From: JAVJUV01 sp047314965
Lineage (GTDB): Bacteria > Pseudomonadota > Alphaproteobacteria > Rhodobacterales > Rhodobacteraceae
DNA: 52,807 bases
Assembly (NCBI RefSeq): GCF_047314965.1
Contig: NZ_JBLBVK010000037.1
Coordinates: 1-52,807 of the forward strand
Direction of reading: 5' to 3'
A model generated the notes under the pieces. The model was not told the DNA's origin, searched no databases, and saw only the letters and a program-made list of their open reading frames with translations. How positions within the stretch are numbered: position 1 is the first letter of the stretch; every line of letters begins with the position of its first letter. Below are positions 41,404 to 49,398 of the stretch, in pieces. Position numbers and translations under genes: made by a program.

Positions 41404-43044
41404 TTGTCATCCTTCCGCTTCGGCGATTTCCTCCTGTCGACGGAAGAACGCAAGCTGTCGCGCAACGGCATCGAATTGCCTCTGGGCGCCAGGGCTTTCG
41501 ACATGCTCCGCTTCATGGTCGAGAACCGACATCGCGTCCTGACCAAGGCAGAGATACTCGACGCCGTTTGGCCGGATATCGCGGTTGAGGAAAGCAACCT
41601 GACCGTTCAAGTCTCGGCACTGCGAAAGGTGCTCGGACCCAAGGCGCTGGCAACGATACCTGGCCGGGGCTATCAGTTCGTCCTCTCTGTAGCGGAGAAA
41701 ACGCTTGCCCCTGTTCCTGGCTCCGACAATCGCGATACCGTCTTCTCCGAGGTCCTTGTACTCCCCTTCACCAACAGCTCGAACGATCCCGATCAGGAGT
41801 ATTTCGCCGACGGGATCACCGAGGATATCATCACCGACCTCTCCAAGGTCGCGGCACTGTCTGTTGTCGCCCGCAACACGGCCTTCACTTTCAAGGGTCG
41901 CGCCGTCAATGTCGCGCAAACAGCGCAGGACATGAAGCTGACCCATGTGGTCGAGGGCAGCGTCCGGAAATCAGGCAATAGGATTCGCATCAATGCCCAG
42001 CTTGTAGATGGCGCGACGGGGCGTCCGGTCTGGGCGGAGCGCTTCGATCGCGATCTGGCCGACATCTTCGATCTTCAGGATCAGATCACCGAAGCCATCG
42101 TCGCCGCGCTCAAGGTAAGGCTTGTCCCGGCCGAGCGCGTGGCAATCCAGTCGCGCCCAACCGACAACCCCGAAGCCTACGAACTCTATCTCCAGGCGCG
42201 CTACCATCACACGCGTCTTGACAGGCGCAACTTTGAGATTGCTAGCCGCCTCGCTCAAAAGGCGCTTGATATCGACCCCGATTTCGGCCTCGCATGGGCG
42301 CTTTTGGCTATCAGTCTGACGGGGCTCTATGGCCTTTCAGGCTCGACCGAACATGGCCGTGAGGCGGCCGAGCGTGCGCTCGCACTGAATCCCGACTTGG
42401 CAGAGGCGCTTGCGGCAAAGGCCTTCGTTCTGGCCGGTCTTGGTCGCTTCGACGAGGCTTTCGAGCTTCATGAACGCTCGCTTCAACTGGACCCGAATTC
42501 CTACGATGTTCGCTTTCTCTATGGGCGAACCTGTTTTCAGAAAGGACGGCACGAAGAAGCCATTTTGCACTGGGAACGCGCAGCCGAACTTTCGGAAGCG
42601 GATTTGGCGGCAACCTCCCACATCGCCATGTGCTACAAAGCAACAGGCCAGCATGAAAAGGTGCTGGACACAGCCCGCCGTACGCTCGTGCGAGCGGAAC
42701 GCGTGCTTGCAGAGAACTCATCGGATTCCTATGCATTGATCACCGGTGTCAGTGCGCTTGCAAAACTGGGCGAAGCCGAACGCACCAAGCAATGGTCCCT
42801 GCGGGTCAAGGCCGTTGATCCCGATGATCCAAGCATCGACTACAACATCGCTTGCGCCATGGCACTGCTCGGTGAAACGGAGGCCGCACTCGATGCGCTC
42901 GAAGCCTGCCTGCCGCAGGTCGACCCCGTCACATTCTCAGTCTGGATTAAACAGGACAACGACCTCGACGCCCTGCGCGATCTTCGTCGCTTCCAGTGCC
43001 TCGTTCGCGACCTTGATGCGCGTGCGGCCGCCGCAATGGCGTGA
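41404..43044 (+). CDS. Winged-helix (OmpR/CadC-type) regulator with TolB-like and TPR domains
   Basis: A 546-aa protein that starts at TTG 41404, with AGGG 9 bases upstream and no better ATG. Residues 1-95 are a DNA-binding winged helix of the OmpR/PhoB type (LSRNGIELPLGARAFDMLRF, VLTKAEILDAVWPDIAVEES, NLTVQVSALRKVLG, IPGRGYQFV). Residues 115-240 are the TolB-like/FlgO-like module seen in adenylate-cyclase-like regulators (VLVLPFTNSSNDPDQEYFAD, HVVEGSVRKSGNRIRINAQL). Residues 255-510 hold TPR repeats. No membrane segment separates the parts, unlike CadC, so it should sense a cytoplasmic signal. It has no close operon partner; a target could be its own promoter or nearby transport genes. Confidence 0.88.
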   Translation: MSSFRFGDFLLSTEERKLSRNGIELPLGARAFDMLRFMVENRHRVLTKAEILDAVWPDIAVEESNLTVQVSALRKVLGPKALATIPGRGYQFVLSVAEKTLAPVPGSDNRDTVFSEVLVLPFTNSSNDPDQEYFADGITEDIITDLSKVAALSVVARNTAFTFKGRAVNVAQTAQDMKLTHVVEGSVRKSGNRIRINAQLVDGATGRPVWAERFDRDLADIFDLQDQITEAIVAALKVRLVPAERVAIQSRPTDNPEAYELYLQARYHHTRLDRRNFEIASRLAQKALDIDPDFGLAWALLAISLTGLYGLSGSTEHGREAAERALALNPDLAEALAAKAFVLAGLGRFDEAFELHERSLQLDPNSYDVRFLYGRTCFQKGRHEEAILHWERAAELSEADLAATSHIAMCYKATGQHEKVLDTARRTLVRAERVLAENSSDSYALITGVSALAKLGEAERTKQWSLRVKAVDPDDPSIDYNIACAMALLGETEAALDALEACLPQVDPVTFSVWIKQDNDLDALRDLRRFQCLVRDLDARAAAAMA

Positions 43045-43251
43045 CCGCGCGACCCAGCCCTTTGTGTTCGGGGCATCGCGGCGTGTGGCTGCCTTCAAAC
43101 CATAGACGTCCTCAAAGAATCTGCCGGCCATTGGGAACCTTTCCGAAGTTTTTGGAACAGTTCGGGCCGTTTCAGGACATTCACCCTTCTGACTGCCAGC
43201 CTGGCTTCACCAACCGACCATTCCGGCAGGTTCTTCAGAAGGAATCCAGAC

Positions 43252-43425
43252 ATGACCGATCTTTCGGCACCGCTGCGGACCCGCGCACCAAAGTCGCTGC
43301 TAGCACGCGCCCTCCGTCTTCCATTGACGCTCATGAAGTCTCTCTTAGGACGGCGCCCCGACTCCGATGTCGACCTTCGCCACGCCAATGAGTATTTCCT
43401 TCGAGATATCGGCCTGCGTCGTTGA
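43252..43425 (+). CDS. DUF1127 family small protein
   Basis: A 57-aa basic protein from ATG 43252, with AAGGA 8 bases upstream. The N-terminal 30 residues are positively charged with hydrophobic turns (SLLARALRLPLTLMKSLLG). The end, DVDLRHANEYFLRDIGLRR, carries the conserved (L/F)LRDIGL motif of DUF1127. Small proteins of this family are common in alphaproteobacteria; some bind RNA or influence phosphate and carbon metabolism. It lies 207 bases after the wHTH-TPR regulator gene on the same strand. The family assignment rests on the motif and size; the function is unknown. Confidence 0.7.
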   Translation: MTDLSAPLRTRAPKSLLARALRLPLTLMKSLLGRRPDSDVDLRHANEYFLRDIGLRR

Positions 43426-43708
43426 AATGATGCCGCGCCAATTGCTGCTATCGGAAGGTTGTTGCAATCGAAGCAGCGAGGCACTGCCAAAAGCCCTCCT
43501 TTTTCTAAAGCGGAACAGGGCAGAAGTTTCGGCCGCGATGTGGTCAGTTGCTCGAAACCGTGCATTCGCCGCGAGACAGAAACCCGTCAAGTTGGGCTCG
43601 AGGCTGTCGTTCGCTGCGTCCCGCCCGAATGTCCGCTGCCGGCCCGATAAGCCTCTGAACCGCGTCGAGTTTGCCGGAGGCTCCAACTCATGATTAGGAT
43701 TGAGCATC

Positions 43709-43792
43709 ATGACAAAGACAACGAACAAGTATTCGCCAGAAGTGCGCGAACGTGCTGTGCGGATGGTATTGGATGGCGCGGGACAGCATTAA
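43709..43792 (+). pseudogene. IS3-family orfA start fragment (second type)
   Basis: ATG 43709 opens MTKTTNKYSPEVRERAVRMV, the usual first residues of an IS3-family OrfA HTH domain, then stops after 27 codons at TAA 43790-43792. It abuts the 3' end of the oligopeptide ABC operon (stop at 43808), so an insertion and later deletion probably shaped this border. Confidence 0.72.
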
Positions 43793-43807
43793 AGCCGTTG
43801 GGCGGCC

Positions 43808-44773
43808 TCATTCAGCCAGGTGGCAGGCCACCACCGTCCCATCGATCCGGCGGGTCTTTGGCCTTTCGCTCCGGCAGATATCGGTGGCCAGCGGGCACCT
43901 TGGATGAAACGCGCATCCCGAAGGCGGATTGATCGGGTCCGGAATCTCGCCCTTCGGCGGGTCCACCTCACGACCGAAAGCGTCCATGCGCGGCGCGGCG
44001 TCCAGAAGCATGCGCGTATAGGGATGCTTGGGCGCCTCGAACAGCGCGGCCGGATCCGCCTCCTCGACAAGGCGCCCCAGGTACAGAACGCCGATGCGGT
44101 CCGCCATGTGCCGCACAACGGTCAGATCATGGGTGATCAGCAGATAGGTCAGGCCCAACTCATCCTTCAGGTCGCTCATCAGGTTCAGAACCTGCGCCTG
44201 AACCGAGACATCCAGTGCCGATGTCGGCTCATCGCAGACGATCAGCCGCGGCCGCGACGCCAGCGCTCGGGCAATGCAAATTCGCTGCCGCTGGCCGCCC
44301 GAGAACTCGTGCGGGAACTTGCCGGCATCCGCTGGATGCAAGCCGACCTGCTGCAGCAGCCGCTCGGCCAGACCCTCCGTGTCGCCACCCCGGAACGCGA
44401 CCGGCTCGACGATGATGTCCCGGACGCGCCAGCGCGGGTTCAGCGAGGCATAAGGGTCCTGGAAGATCATCTGGATGTTCGAGCGCACATCGGCGACCCG
44501 CCCGGAATCCGCTTCGGTCGCGATATTGACGCCCTGGACCTCGATCGCGCCTCCGGTCGGTCGCAGCAGTCCAACGACCATCCGCCCTATCGTCGACTTG
44601 CCAGACCCGCTTTCGCCCACAAGCGCATAGGTCGTGCGCTCCTCGATCTCGAAACTCACATCCGAAACGGCTGTCAGCAATGCCTTGCCGCGCCGCTCCA
44701 GAACCCGGTTGAGCCAGGGTTTCGAGACATCGAACACACGCGTCAGCCCCTTGATCGAAACGTAAGAACTCAC
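43808..44773 (-). CDS. Oligopeptide ABC transporter ATP-binding protein 2 (DppF/OppF type)
   Basis: A 321-aa ATPase. I start it at GTG 44773, which overlaps the upstream ATPase stop as GTGA; a longer frame upstream is only a shadow. Walker A GESGSGKST is followed by MIFQDPYASLNPRWRVRDII, the signature FSGGQRQR and Walker B RLIVCDEPTSALD. The C-terminal PPSGCAFHPRCPLATDIC is the cysteine-containing oligopeptide-binding extension of Opp/Dpp ATPases. It forms the ATPase heterodimer with the previous gene product. It is last of six genes in the operon and its stop is close to an IS3 remnant. Confidence 0.93.
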   Translation of the reverse strand: MSSYVSIKGLTRVFDVSKPWLNRVLERRGKALLTAVSDVSFEIEERTTYALVGESGSGKSTIGRMVVGLLRPTGGAIEVQGVNIATEADSGRVADVRSNIQMIFQDPYASLNPRWRVRDIIVEPVAFRGGDTEGLAERLLQQVGLHPADAGKFPHEFSGGQRQRICIARALASRPRLIVCDEPTSALDVSVQAQVLNLMSDLKDELGLTYLLITHDLTVVRHMADRIGVLYLGRLVEEADPAALFEAPKHPYTRMLLDAAPRMDAFGREVDPPKGEIPDPINPPSGCAFHPRCPLATDICRSERPKTRRIDGTVVACHLAE

Positions 44774-45744
44774 CCTGCCGCCTCCGCCACCATCGGGAAC
44801 CAACAGGCCGCCCGCCCCTCGCCCTTCACGGGGCACGGCGCATGCCGGCACTTGTCCTGGGCGCGCGGGCAGCGCGGATGAAACGCGCACCCCTCCGGCA
44901 GCTGCGTAAGGCGGGGCATCGAGCCGGGAATTTGGTGCAGCCGCCGTTGCCCAAGCGATGCCAGCGGCGTCGAGGCCATCAGCCCATGAGTATAAGGATG
45001 CTCCGGCGCCGTCAGAACCTCGCGAACCGGACCAAGTTCCGCCAGCCGCCCGGCATACATCACCGCCACCCTGTCCGCCGCCTCGGCGATGACGCCCATG
45101 TCGTGGGTGATCAGCATCACCGCCGTTCCCCGATCGCGGCAGAGTCGTTTCAGAAGCGCGATGATCTGCGCCTGCACCGAGACATCCAGCGCCGTGGTCG
45201 GCTCATCCGCGATCACAAGGCTGGGCTCCGCGCAAAGCGCCAGCGCGATCACAACCCGCTGCCGCATGCCACCCGAGAACTCGTGCGGATAGCTGTCGAT
45301 CCTCTCCGCCGCGCCCGGAATCCCGACCTCTTCCAGAGCTGCAACCGCCCGGCGCTCTGCCTCCTTCTGGGAAATGGGGAGATGCGTCAGCATCGTCTCC
45401 GCCAGTTGATCCCCGATGGTCAAAAGAGGGTTGAGCGAGGTCAGCGGATCCTGAAAGATCATGCCGATCTCCTTGCCACGAAGCCGCCGCATCGCCTCGC
45501 CTTCCAGCGGATCGATGCGTTTGCCGTTCAGCCAGATCTCACCGCCCGAGATATGCGCAGGCGGGTTCAAGAGCCCGATCACCGCATTCCCGGCCATCGA
45601 CTTGCCCGCGCCGCTCTCGCCGACAACGCCCAGGGTTTCCCCCCTTCCGATGTCGTAGGTTACGCCGTCCACGGGTTTCACGATGCCTTGCCGCGTCGGA
45701 ATCTCGACCGTAAGGCCTCGAATGGAGAGGACGGGTCCGGTCAT
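44770..45744 (-). CDS. Oligopeptide ABC transporter ATP-binding protein 1 (DppD/OppD type)
   Basis: A 324-aa ATPase from ATG 45744, which overlaps the permease stop as ATGA; earlier in-frame ATGs would lie inside the permease gene. Walker A is GESGAGKS in VVGESGAGKSMAGNAVIGLL, the Q-loop reads MIFQDPLTSLNPLLTIGDQL, the signature FSGGMRQRV and Walker B LVIADEPTTALD. LPEGCAFHPRCPRAQDKC is the Opp/Dpp C-terminal extension, whose cysteines can hold a cluster in some relatives. It is the D-type partner of the next ATPase at the inner membrane. Confidence 0.93.
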   Translation of the reverse strand: MTGPVLSIRGLTVEIPTRQGIVKPVDGVTYDIGRGETLGVVGESGAGKSMAGNAVIGLLNPPAHISGGEIWLNGKRIDPLEGEAMRRLRGKEIGMIFQDPLTSLNPLLTIGDQLAETMLTHLPISQKEAERRAVAALEEVGIPGAAERIDSYPHEFSGGMRQRVVIALALCAEPSLVIADEPTTALDVSVQAQIIALLKRLCRDRGTAVMLITHDMGVIAEAADRVAVMYAGRLAELGPVREVLTAPEHPYTHGLMASTPLASLGQRRLHQIPGSMPRLTQLPEGCAFHPRCPRAQDKCRHAPCPVKGEGRAACWFPMVAEAAG

Positions 45745-46697
45745 CTCAGCCTCGGATTCAAAGCATCCCGCAACCAATCCCCCAGCAGGTTCACAGACAG
45801 AGCCAATGCCAGAAGCGTGCAGGCCGGGAAGAACAGGATCCACCACTCGCCCGAGAACAGGAAACCCTGCCCGATCCGGATCAGCGTCCCAAGCGAAGGC
45901 TGGGTGGGCGGCGCACCCACGCCGAGGAAGCTCAGCGTCGCCTCAGCGATGATCGCCAGCGCAAGCGAGATCGTCGCGATGACCAGTACCGGTGACAGCG
46001 CATTGGGCAGAATGTGCCGGATCATGATCGCCCACGGGCTGCGCCCGATCAGCTGCGCGGCTGCGACGTAATCCTTGCTCTTCTCGACCAGTGTCGCCCC
46101 ACGCACCACGCGTGCGAACTGGACCCAGTCGCTAAGCCCGATCGCCAGGATCAGCACCCATATCGCCATCTGGTCCCGGTACTCGACCGGCGTAAAGCCC
46201 TTGGCCACGCCGAAGATCAGCATCGCCACCAGGATCGACGGAAAGGTCAGCTGCACATCGGCGATCCGCATGATGATGGTCTCGGTCCAGCCTCCGAAAT
46301 AGCCCGACAACAACCCCAGCACGATCCCCAGCACCATCGCGAACAGAACCGCCGAGAACCCGACAAACAGAGAAACCCGCATGCCGTAGAGAATGGTCGA
46401 GAACACGTCCCGCCCCTGGTCGTCGGTACCCATCAGGAAGGTGCTGCCGGTGAACGCGTTCGGCTCCATCGGCGGAGTGAACCCGTCCATCAGGTTCAGG
46501 CTCGCCGGATCGAACGGGTTCGTGGGCGCGATCAGCGGCGCAAGAACCGATGACAGAACCAAAAGACAGACGACCGCGAACGACACCATGGCCACCGGAG
46601 ACCGCCGGAAAGAGTAGTAGAAATCGCTGTCCCGGAACCGCGCCCAGCGCCCTTTTTCGACGGGCTTCGAGTCGATCGGCCTCGATGCATCGCTCAT
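45741..46697 (-). CDS. Oligopeptide ABC transporter permease 2 (DppC/OppC type)
   Basis: A 318-aa inner-membrane permease from ATG 46697. The N-terminal cytoplasmic leader ends at YYSFRRSPVAMVSFAVVCLL, then MGTDDQGRDVFSTILYGMRV marks the C-type subunit. The EAA loop is in KDYVAAAQLIGRSPWAIMIR followed by HILPNALSPVLV, and EATLSFLGVGAPPTQPSLG is the usual final signature. It pairs with the B-type permease whose stop overlaps its start by one base (TGATG). Solutes of this family include di- and oligopeptides, nickel and some opines or sugars. Confidence 0.93.
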   Translation of the reverse strand: MSDASRPIDSKPVEKGRWARFRDSDFYYSFRRSPVAMVSFAVVCLLVLSSVLAPLIAPTNPFDPASLNLMDGFTPPMEPNAFTGSTFLMGTDDQGRDVFSTILYGMRVSLFVGFSAVLFAMVLGIVLGLLSGYFGGWTETIIMRIADVQLTFPSILVAMLIFGVAKGFTPVEYRDQMAIWVLILAIGLSDWVQFARVVRGATLVEKSKDYVAAAQLIGRSPWAIMIRHILPNALSPVLVIATISLALAIIAEATLSFLGVGAPPTQPSLGTLIRIGQGFLFSGEWWILFFPACTLLALALSVNLLGDWLRDALNPRLR

Positions 46698-47680
46698 CAG
46701 TGACCTCCCGCCCGGTCGACTCGAAGCCTCGGATCAATAAGGACATATAGGATATCGACGATCAGGTTGATGCCCACGAACATGACCGAGATCAGCATCA
46801 GGTAGGCCGCCATGACCGGGATATCGACGAACTGGATCGCGTTGATGAACAACAGCCCCACCCCGGGCCACTGAAACACCGTTTCGGTGATGATCGCAAA
46901 GGCGATGATCGCGCCCAACTGCAACCCGATCACGGTGACCACCGGCACCATCGTGTTCTTCAACGCATGCCGGAAATGCACCACCCTGTCCCGCAGTCCG
47001 CGCGCGCGGGCGAAGCGGATATAGTCCTGCCGCAGCACCTCCAGCATCTCCGACCTGACCAACCGCATGATCAGCGTCATCTGGTACAGCCCAAGCGTGA
47101 TCGACGGCAGGATCAGCGCCTTCAGCCCGCTCTCGGTCAGGAAGCCGGTCGTCCACCACCCGCCTAGCGCTACCGTCTCGCCCCTCCCGAACGATGGCAG
47201 CCAGCCAAGTTCGACCGAGAACAGGTAGATCAGCAAAATCCCGATCAGGAAGGTCGGCAGCGACACGCCGATCAGCGAGGTCGCCATGATGATATGTGCC
47301 GTCGCACCATTGCGCCGGATCGCGGTGAATACCCCAAGCGCGATGCCGAACAGAATCGCCAGAATTCCGGAGACAGCCGCAAGTTCCAGCGTCGCCGGAG
47401 CGCGCTCCAACAGGATCTCCGCCACCGGCCGGCCCTGTCGATAGCTTACCCCGAAATTGCCCTGCAAGGCGCCTTCCAAGAACTTGAAATACTGGATGGG
47501 AAACGGCTGATCGAGGCCAAGCTGGGCGCGCAGGCGCTCCACATCCTCCATCGTCCGCTCCTGCCCCAGAAGGTTGTCGATCGGGTCGCCGACGAAACGG
47601 AACATGGAAAAGGCAACCAGCCCCACGACCAGTAGGACGAGGATAGACTGCCCGATCCGTCGGATGATGAAGGCAAGCAT
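46697..47680 (-). CDS. Oligopeptide ABC transporter permease 1 (DppB/OppB type)
   Basis: A 327-aa inner-membrane permease from ATG 47680. It starts with the family's MLAFIIRRIGQSILVLLVVG, continues with RLRAQLGLDQPFPIQYFKFL and NFGVSYRQGRPVAEIL, and has the EAA loop in RQDYIRFARARGLRDRVVHF followed by RHALKNTMVPVVTVIG. The end VDILYVLIDPRLR is typical of DppB. It sits 23 bases downstream of the second binding-protein gene and forms the pore with the C-type permease. Confidence 0.93.
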   Translation of the reverse strand: MLAFIIRRIGQSILVLLVVGLVAFSMFRFVGDPIDNLLGQERTMEDVERLRAQLGLDQPFPIQYFKFLEGALQGNFGVSYRQGRPVAEILLERAPATLELAAVSGILAILFGIALGVFTAIRRNGATAHIIMATSLIGVSLPTFLIGILLIYLFSVELGWLPSFGRGETVALGGWWTTGFLTESGLKALILPSITLGLYQMTLIMRLVRSEMLEVLRQDYIRFARARGLRDRVVHFRHALKNTMVPVVTVIGLQLGAIIAFAIITETVFQWPGVGLLFINAIQFVDIPVMAAYLMLISVMFVGINLIVDILYVLIDPRLRVDRAGGH

Positions 47681-47703
47681 CTACGACAACCGTTGTAATT
47701 TGA

Positions 47704-49272
47704 TCAGTTCACCGTCACCCAGCGCAGGATGAAGAAGTTATCCGGCCGCTGCGTCAGCTCGATATTGTCGCGCGTGCCCCAGACCAAGGGCTGGACGTAA
47801 AGCGGAACATAGGCCACGTCCGCCTGATAAAGCGCGGTGACCTCGTCCAGCATCGCCTGCCGCTTGCCGGCATCGATCTCGGCCAGGATCATCGGCAAAA
47901 GCTCGTCCAGCCGCGCGTTGGAATAACCGCCGAAGTTCCACGAGCCCAGGCGCTTTTCCTCGTTTGGCGTGGAGGCCAGGAAACGCAGCGGATGCTCGTG
48001 ATCCAGCGATCCGCCGGGAGACCAGCCAAGAAGATACATGTCGAAATTGTCCGCGCGCAGCTCCGGCCAGTAATTGGCGACCGGCATCGCGTCCAGATCG
48101 GCAGTGATCCTCACCTGAGCCAGCATCCCCGTGATCGCCTGGCAAACGGATTCGTCGTTTGGATAGCGGTCGTTGGTGCATTTCAGCCCGAACCCGAAAC
48201 CGTCGGCATAGCCCGCCTCGGCCAGCAGCGCGCGGGCCGCATCGGGATCATGGGCCGGGCGCTCCGCGTTGGCCGCTGAAAACCCGCTCAGCGCCGGCGG
48301 CACAAGCTGGCTCGCTGGCTCGGCGCTGCCGCGCCAGATCGTCTGCAAGATCGCGTCGACATTGATCGCCTTCGCCACCGCTTCGCGCACGCGCACATCG
48401 CGGAACGGGTTCGGCGCACCAGCGCTGGCACCATACTTTAGGGTTTCCGCCTCATGCGAGAAGCCAAGCATGATGATCCGGGTCTCCACGCCCTGGATCA
48501 CACGCACGCCGTCCGTCGCCGACAGACGCGCTGCATCCTGGATCGGAACCGGCTCTACGAAATCGACATCCCCCGAAAGCAAGGCCGCAACCGCCGTCGC
48601 CGGGTTCTGGATCGGCGTGAAGATCGCGCGCGTGATGTTGTGCTCCGCTTCGCCCCACCATGCCTCGTTCGGCACAAGCGTCGTGGTCAGTCCCGGCTGG
48701 CGATCCTCCAGCCTGAACGCGCCCGTTCCATTCACGTTCAGCGTCGCGAAATTCCCGGTTTCCTTGTCGGGCCGCTCGGCATTGTTCGCCTCGGCCCAGC
48801 CCCTGTCCATGATCATCCAATTCGCGATCGAAGCGGGGAACAGCGGGTTGGGCGCGTTGGTGTAGAATTCAACCGTGTAATCGTCCACGACCCGAATTTC
48901 CGTGACCGGAGAAAACCAGCTTCGAACATCCGAGCTTTCGTCGGAGGCGCGCTCGTAGGAGAACAGCACGTCATCGGCGTCGAAAACAGCGCCGTCATGG
49001 AAGGTCACGCCCTGGCGCAGCTTGAAACGCCAGCCATCGCCAGCGCCGATCGGTTCCCAGCTTTCGGCCAGCGAGGGCTCGATCTTCATGTCCTTCGACA
49101 TGCGCACAAGCCCGTCATAGACATTGCTCAGAAAGCCCAGAACCGGGGCCGAACTGACGGCATGCGGATCCATGGTCTGCGGATCGGTCTGGCCCGCCCA
49201 GCGGAATTCCTCGGCGACGGCAGGCACAGCAAGTGCCGCACTCATCGCGATTGCGCATGTCAGTCTAAGCAT
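47704..49272 (-). CDS. Oligopeptide-type ABC substrate-binding protein B
   Basis: A 522-aa periplasmic protein (family 5). I start it at ATG 49272, with GGAGA 8 bases upstream and a signal peptide of 20 residues (cleavage after AVA before EEFRWAG); in-frame ATGs further upstream would run back through the hairpin between the two binding-protein genes. Features are FRWAGQTDPQTMDPHAVSSA, RLRQ-type VTFHDGAVFDADDVLFSYER, NVNGTGAFRLEDRQPG, and YWPELRADNFDMYLLGWSPG. It is a divergent paralogue of the neighbouring binding protein with the same block order. It lies directly before the permease genes, so it may be the main receptor. Peptide is the default ligand; others are known in family 5. Confidence 0.9.
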   Translation of the reverse strand: MLRLTCAIAMSAALAVPAVAEEFRWAGQTDPQTMDPHAVSSAPVLGFLSNVYDGLVRMSKDMKIEPSLAESWEPIGAGDGWRFKLRQGVTFHDGAVFDADDVLFSYERASDESSDVRSWFSPVTEIRVVDDYTVEFYTNAPNPLFPASIANWMIMDRGWAEANNAERPDKETGNFATLNVNGTGAFRLEDRQPGLTTTLVPNEAWWGEAEHNITRAIFTPIQNPATAVAALLSGDVDFVEPVPIQDAARLSATDGVRVIQGVETRIIMLGFSHEAETLKYGASAGAPNPFRDVRVREAVAKAINVDAILQTIWRGSAEPASQLVPPALSGFSAANAERPAHDPDAARALLAEAGYADGFGFGLKCTNDRYPNDESVCQAITGMLAQVRITADLDAMPVANYWPELRADNFDMYLLGWSPGGSLDHEHPLRFLASTPNEEKRLGSWNFGGYSNARLDELLPMILAEIDAGKRQAMLDEVTALYQADVAYVPLYVQPLVWGTRDNIELTQRPDNFFILRWVTVN

Positions 49273-49355
49273 CTGGATAATCTCCCCGGCAGGGTTGCAG
49301 TTCACCTCACGCAACGTTGGGCAAGGTATGAAGCCATGAGGCTGGAACATGAAAC

Positions 49356-49381
49356 AGGCCGGCCCCGCGCGGGACCGGCCT
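49356..49381 (-). terminator. Hairpin between the two binding-protein genes
   Basis: AGGCCGG and CCGGCCT arms, extended by CCC/GGG around GCGC with one mismatch, form a stable stem 17 bases after the stop of binding protein A. On the minus strand it is followed by TGTTTCATGTT. Likely a partial terminator between protein A and the rest of the operon. Confidence 0.6.
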
Positions 49382-49398
49382 GACACCGGCAATGCCAG

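Larger units (their letters stand above)
43045..43807. other. Gap with a DUF1127 gene and an IS3 remnant
   Basis: Apart from the small DUF1127 gene (43252-43425) and the IS3 orfA fragment (43709-43792), I see only a probable decayed repeat near 43600-43650 (TCGTTCGCTGCG and GAATGTCCGCTG). Confidence 0.5.

Noticed and set aside
43820..46071. Two plus-strand frames of 353 and 409 codons
   Set aside because: They mirror the ATPase genes of the peptide importer and show Arg/His-rich shadow composition.
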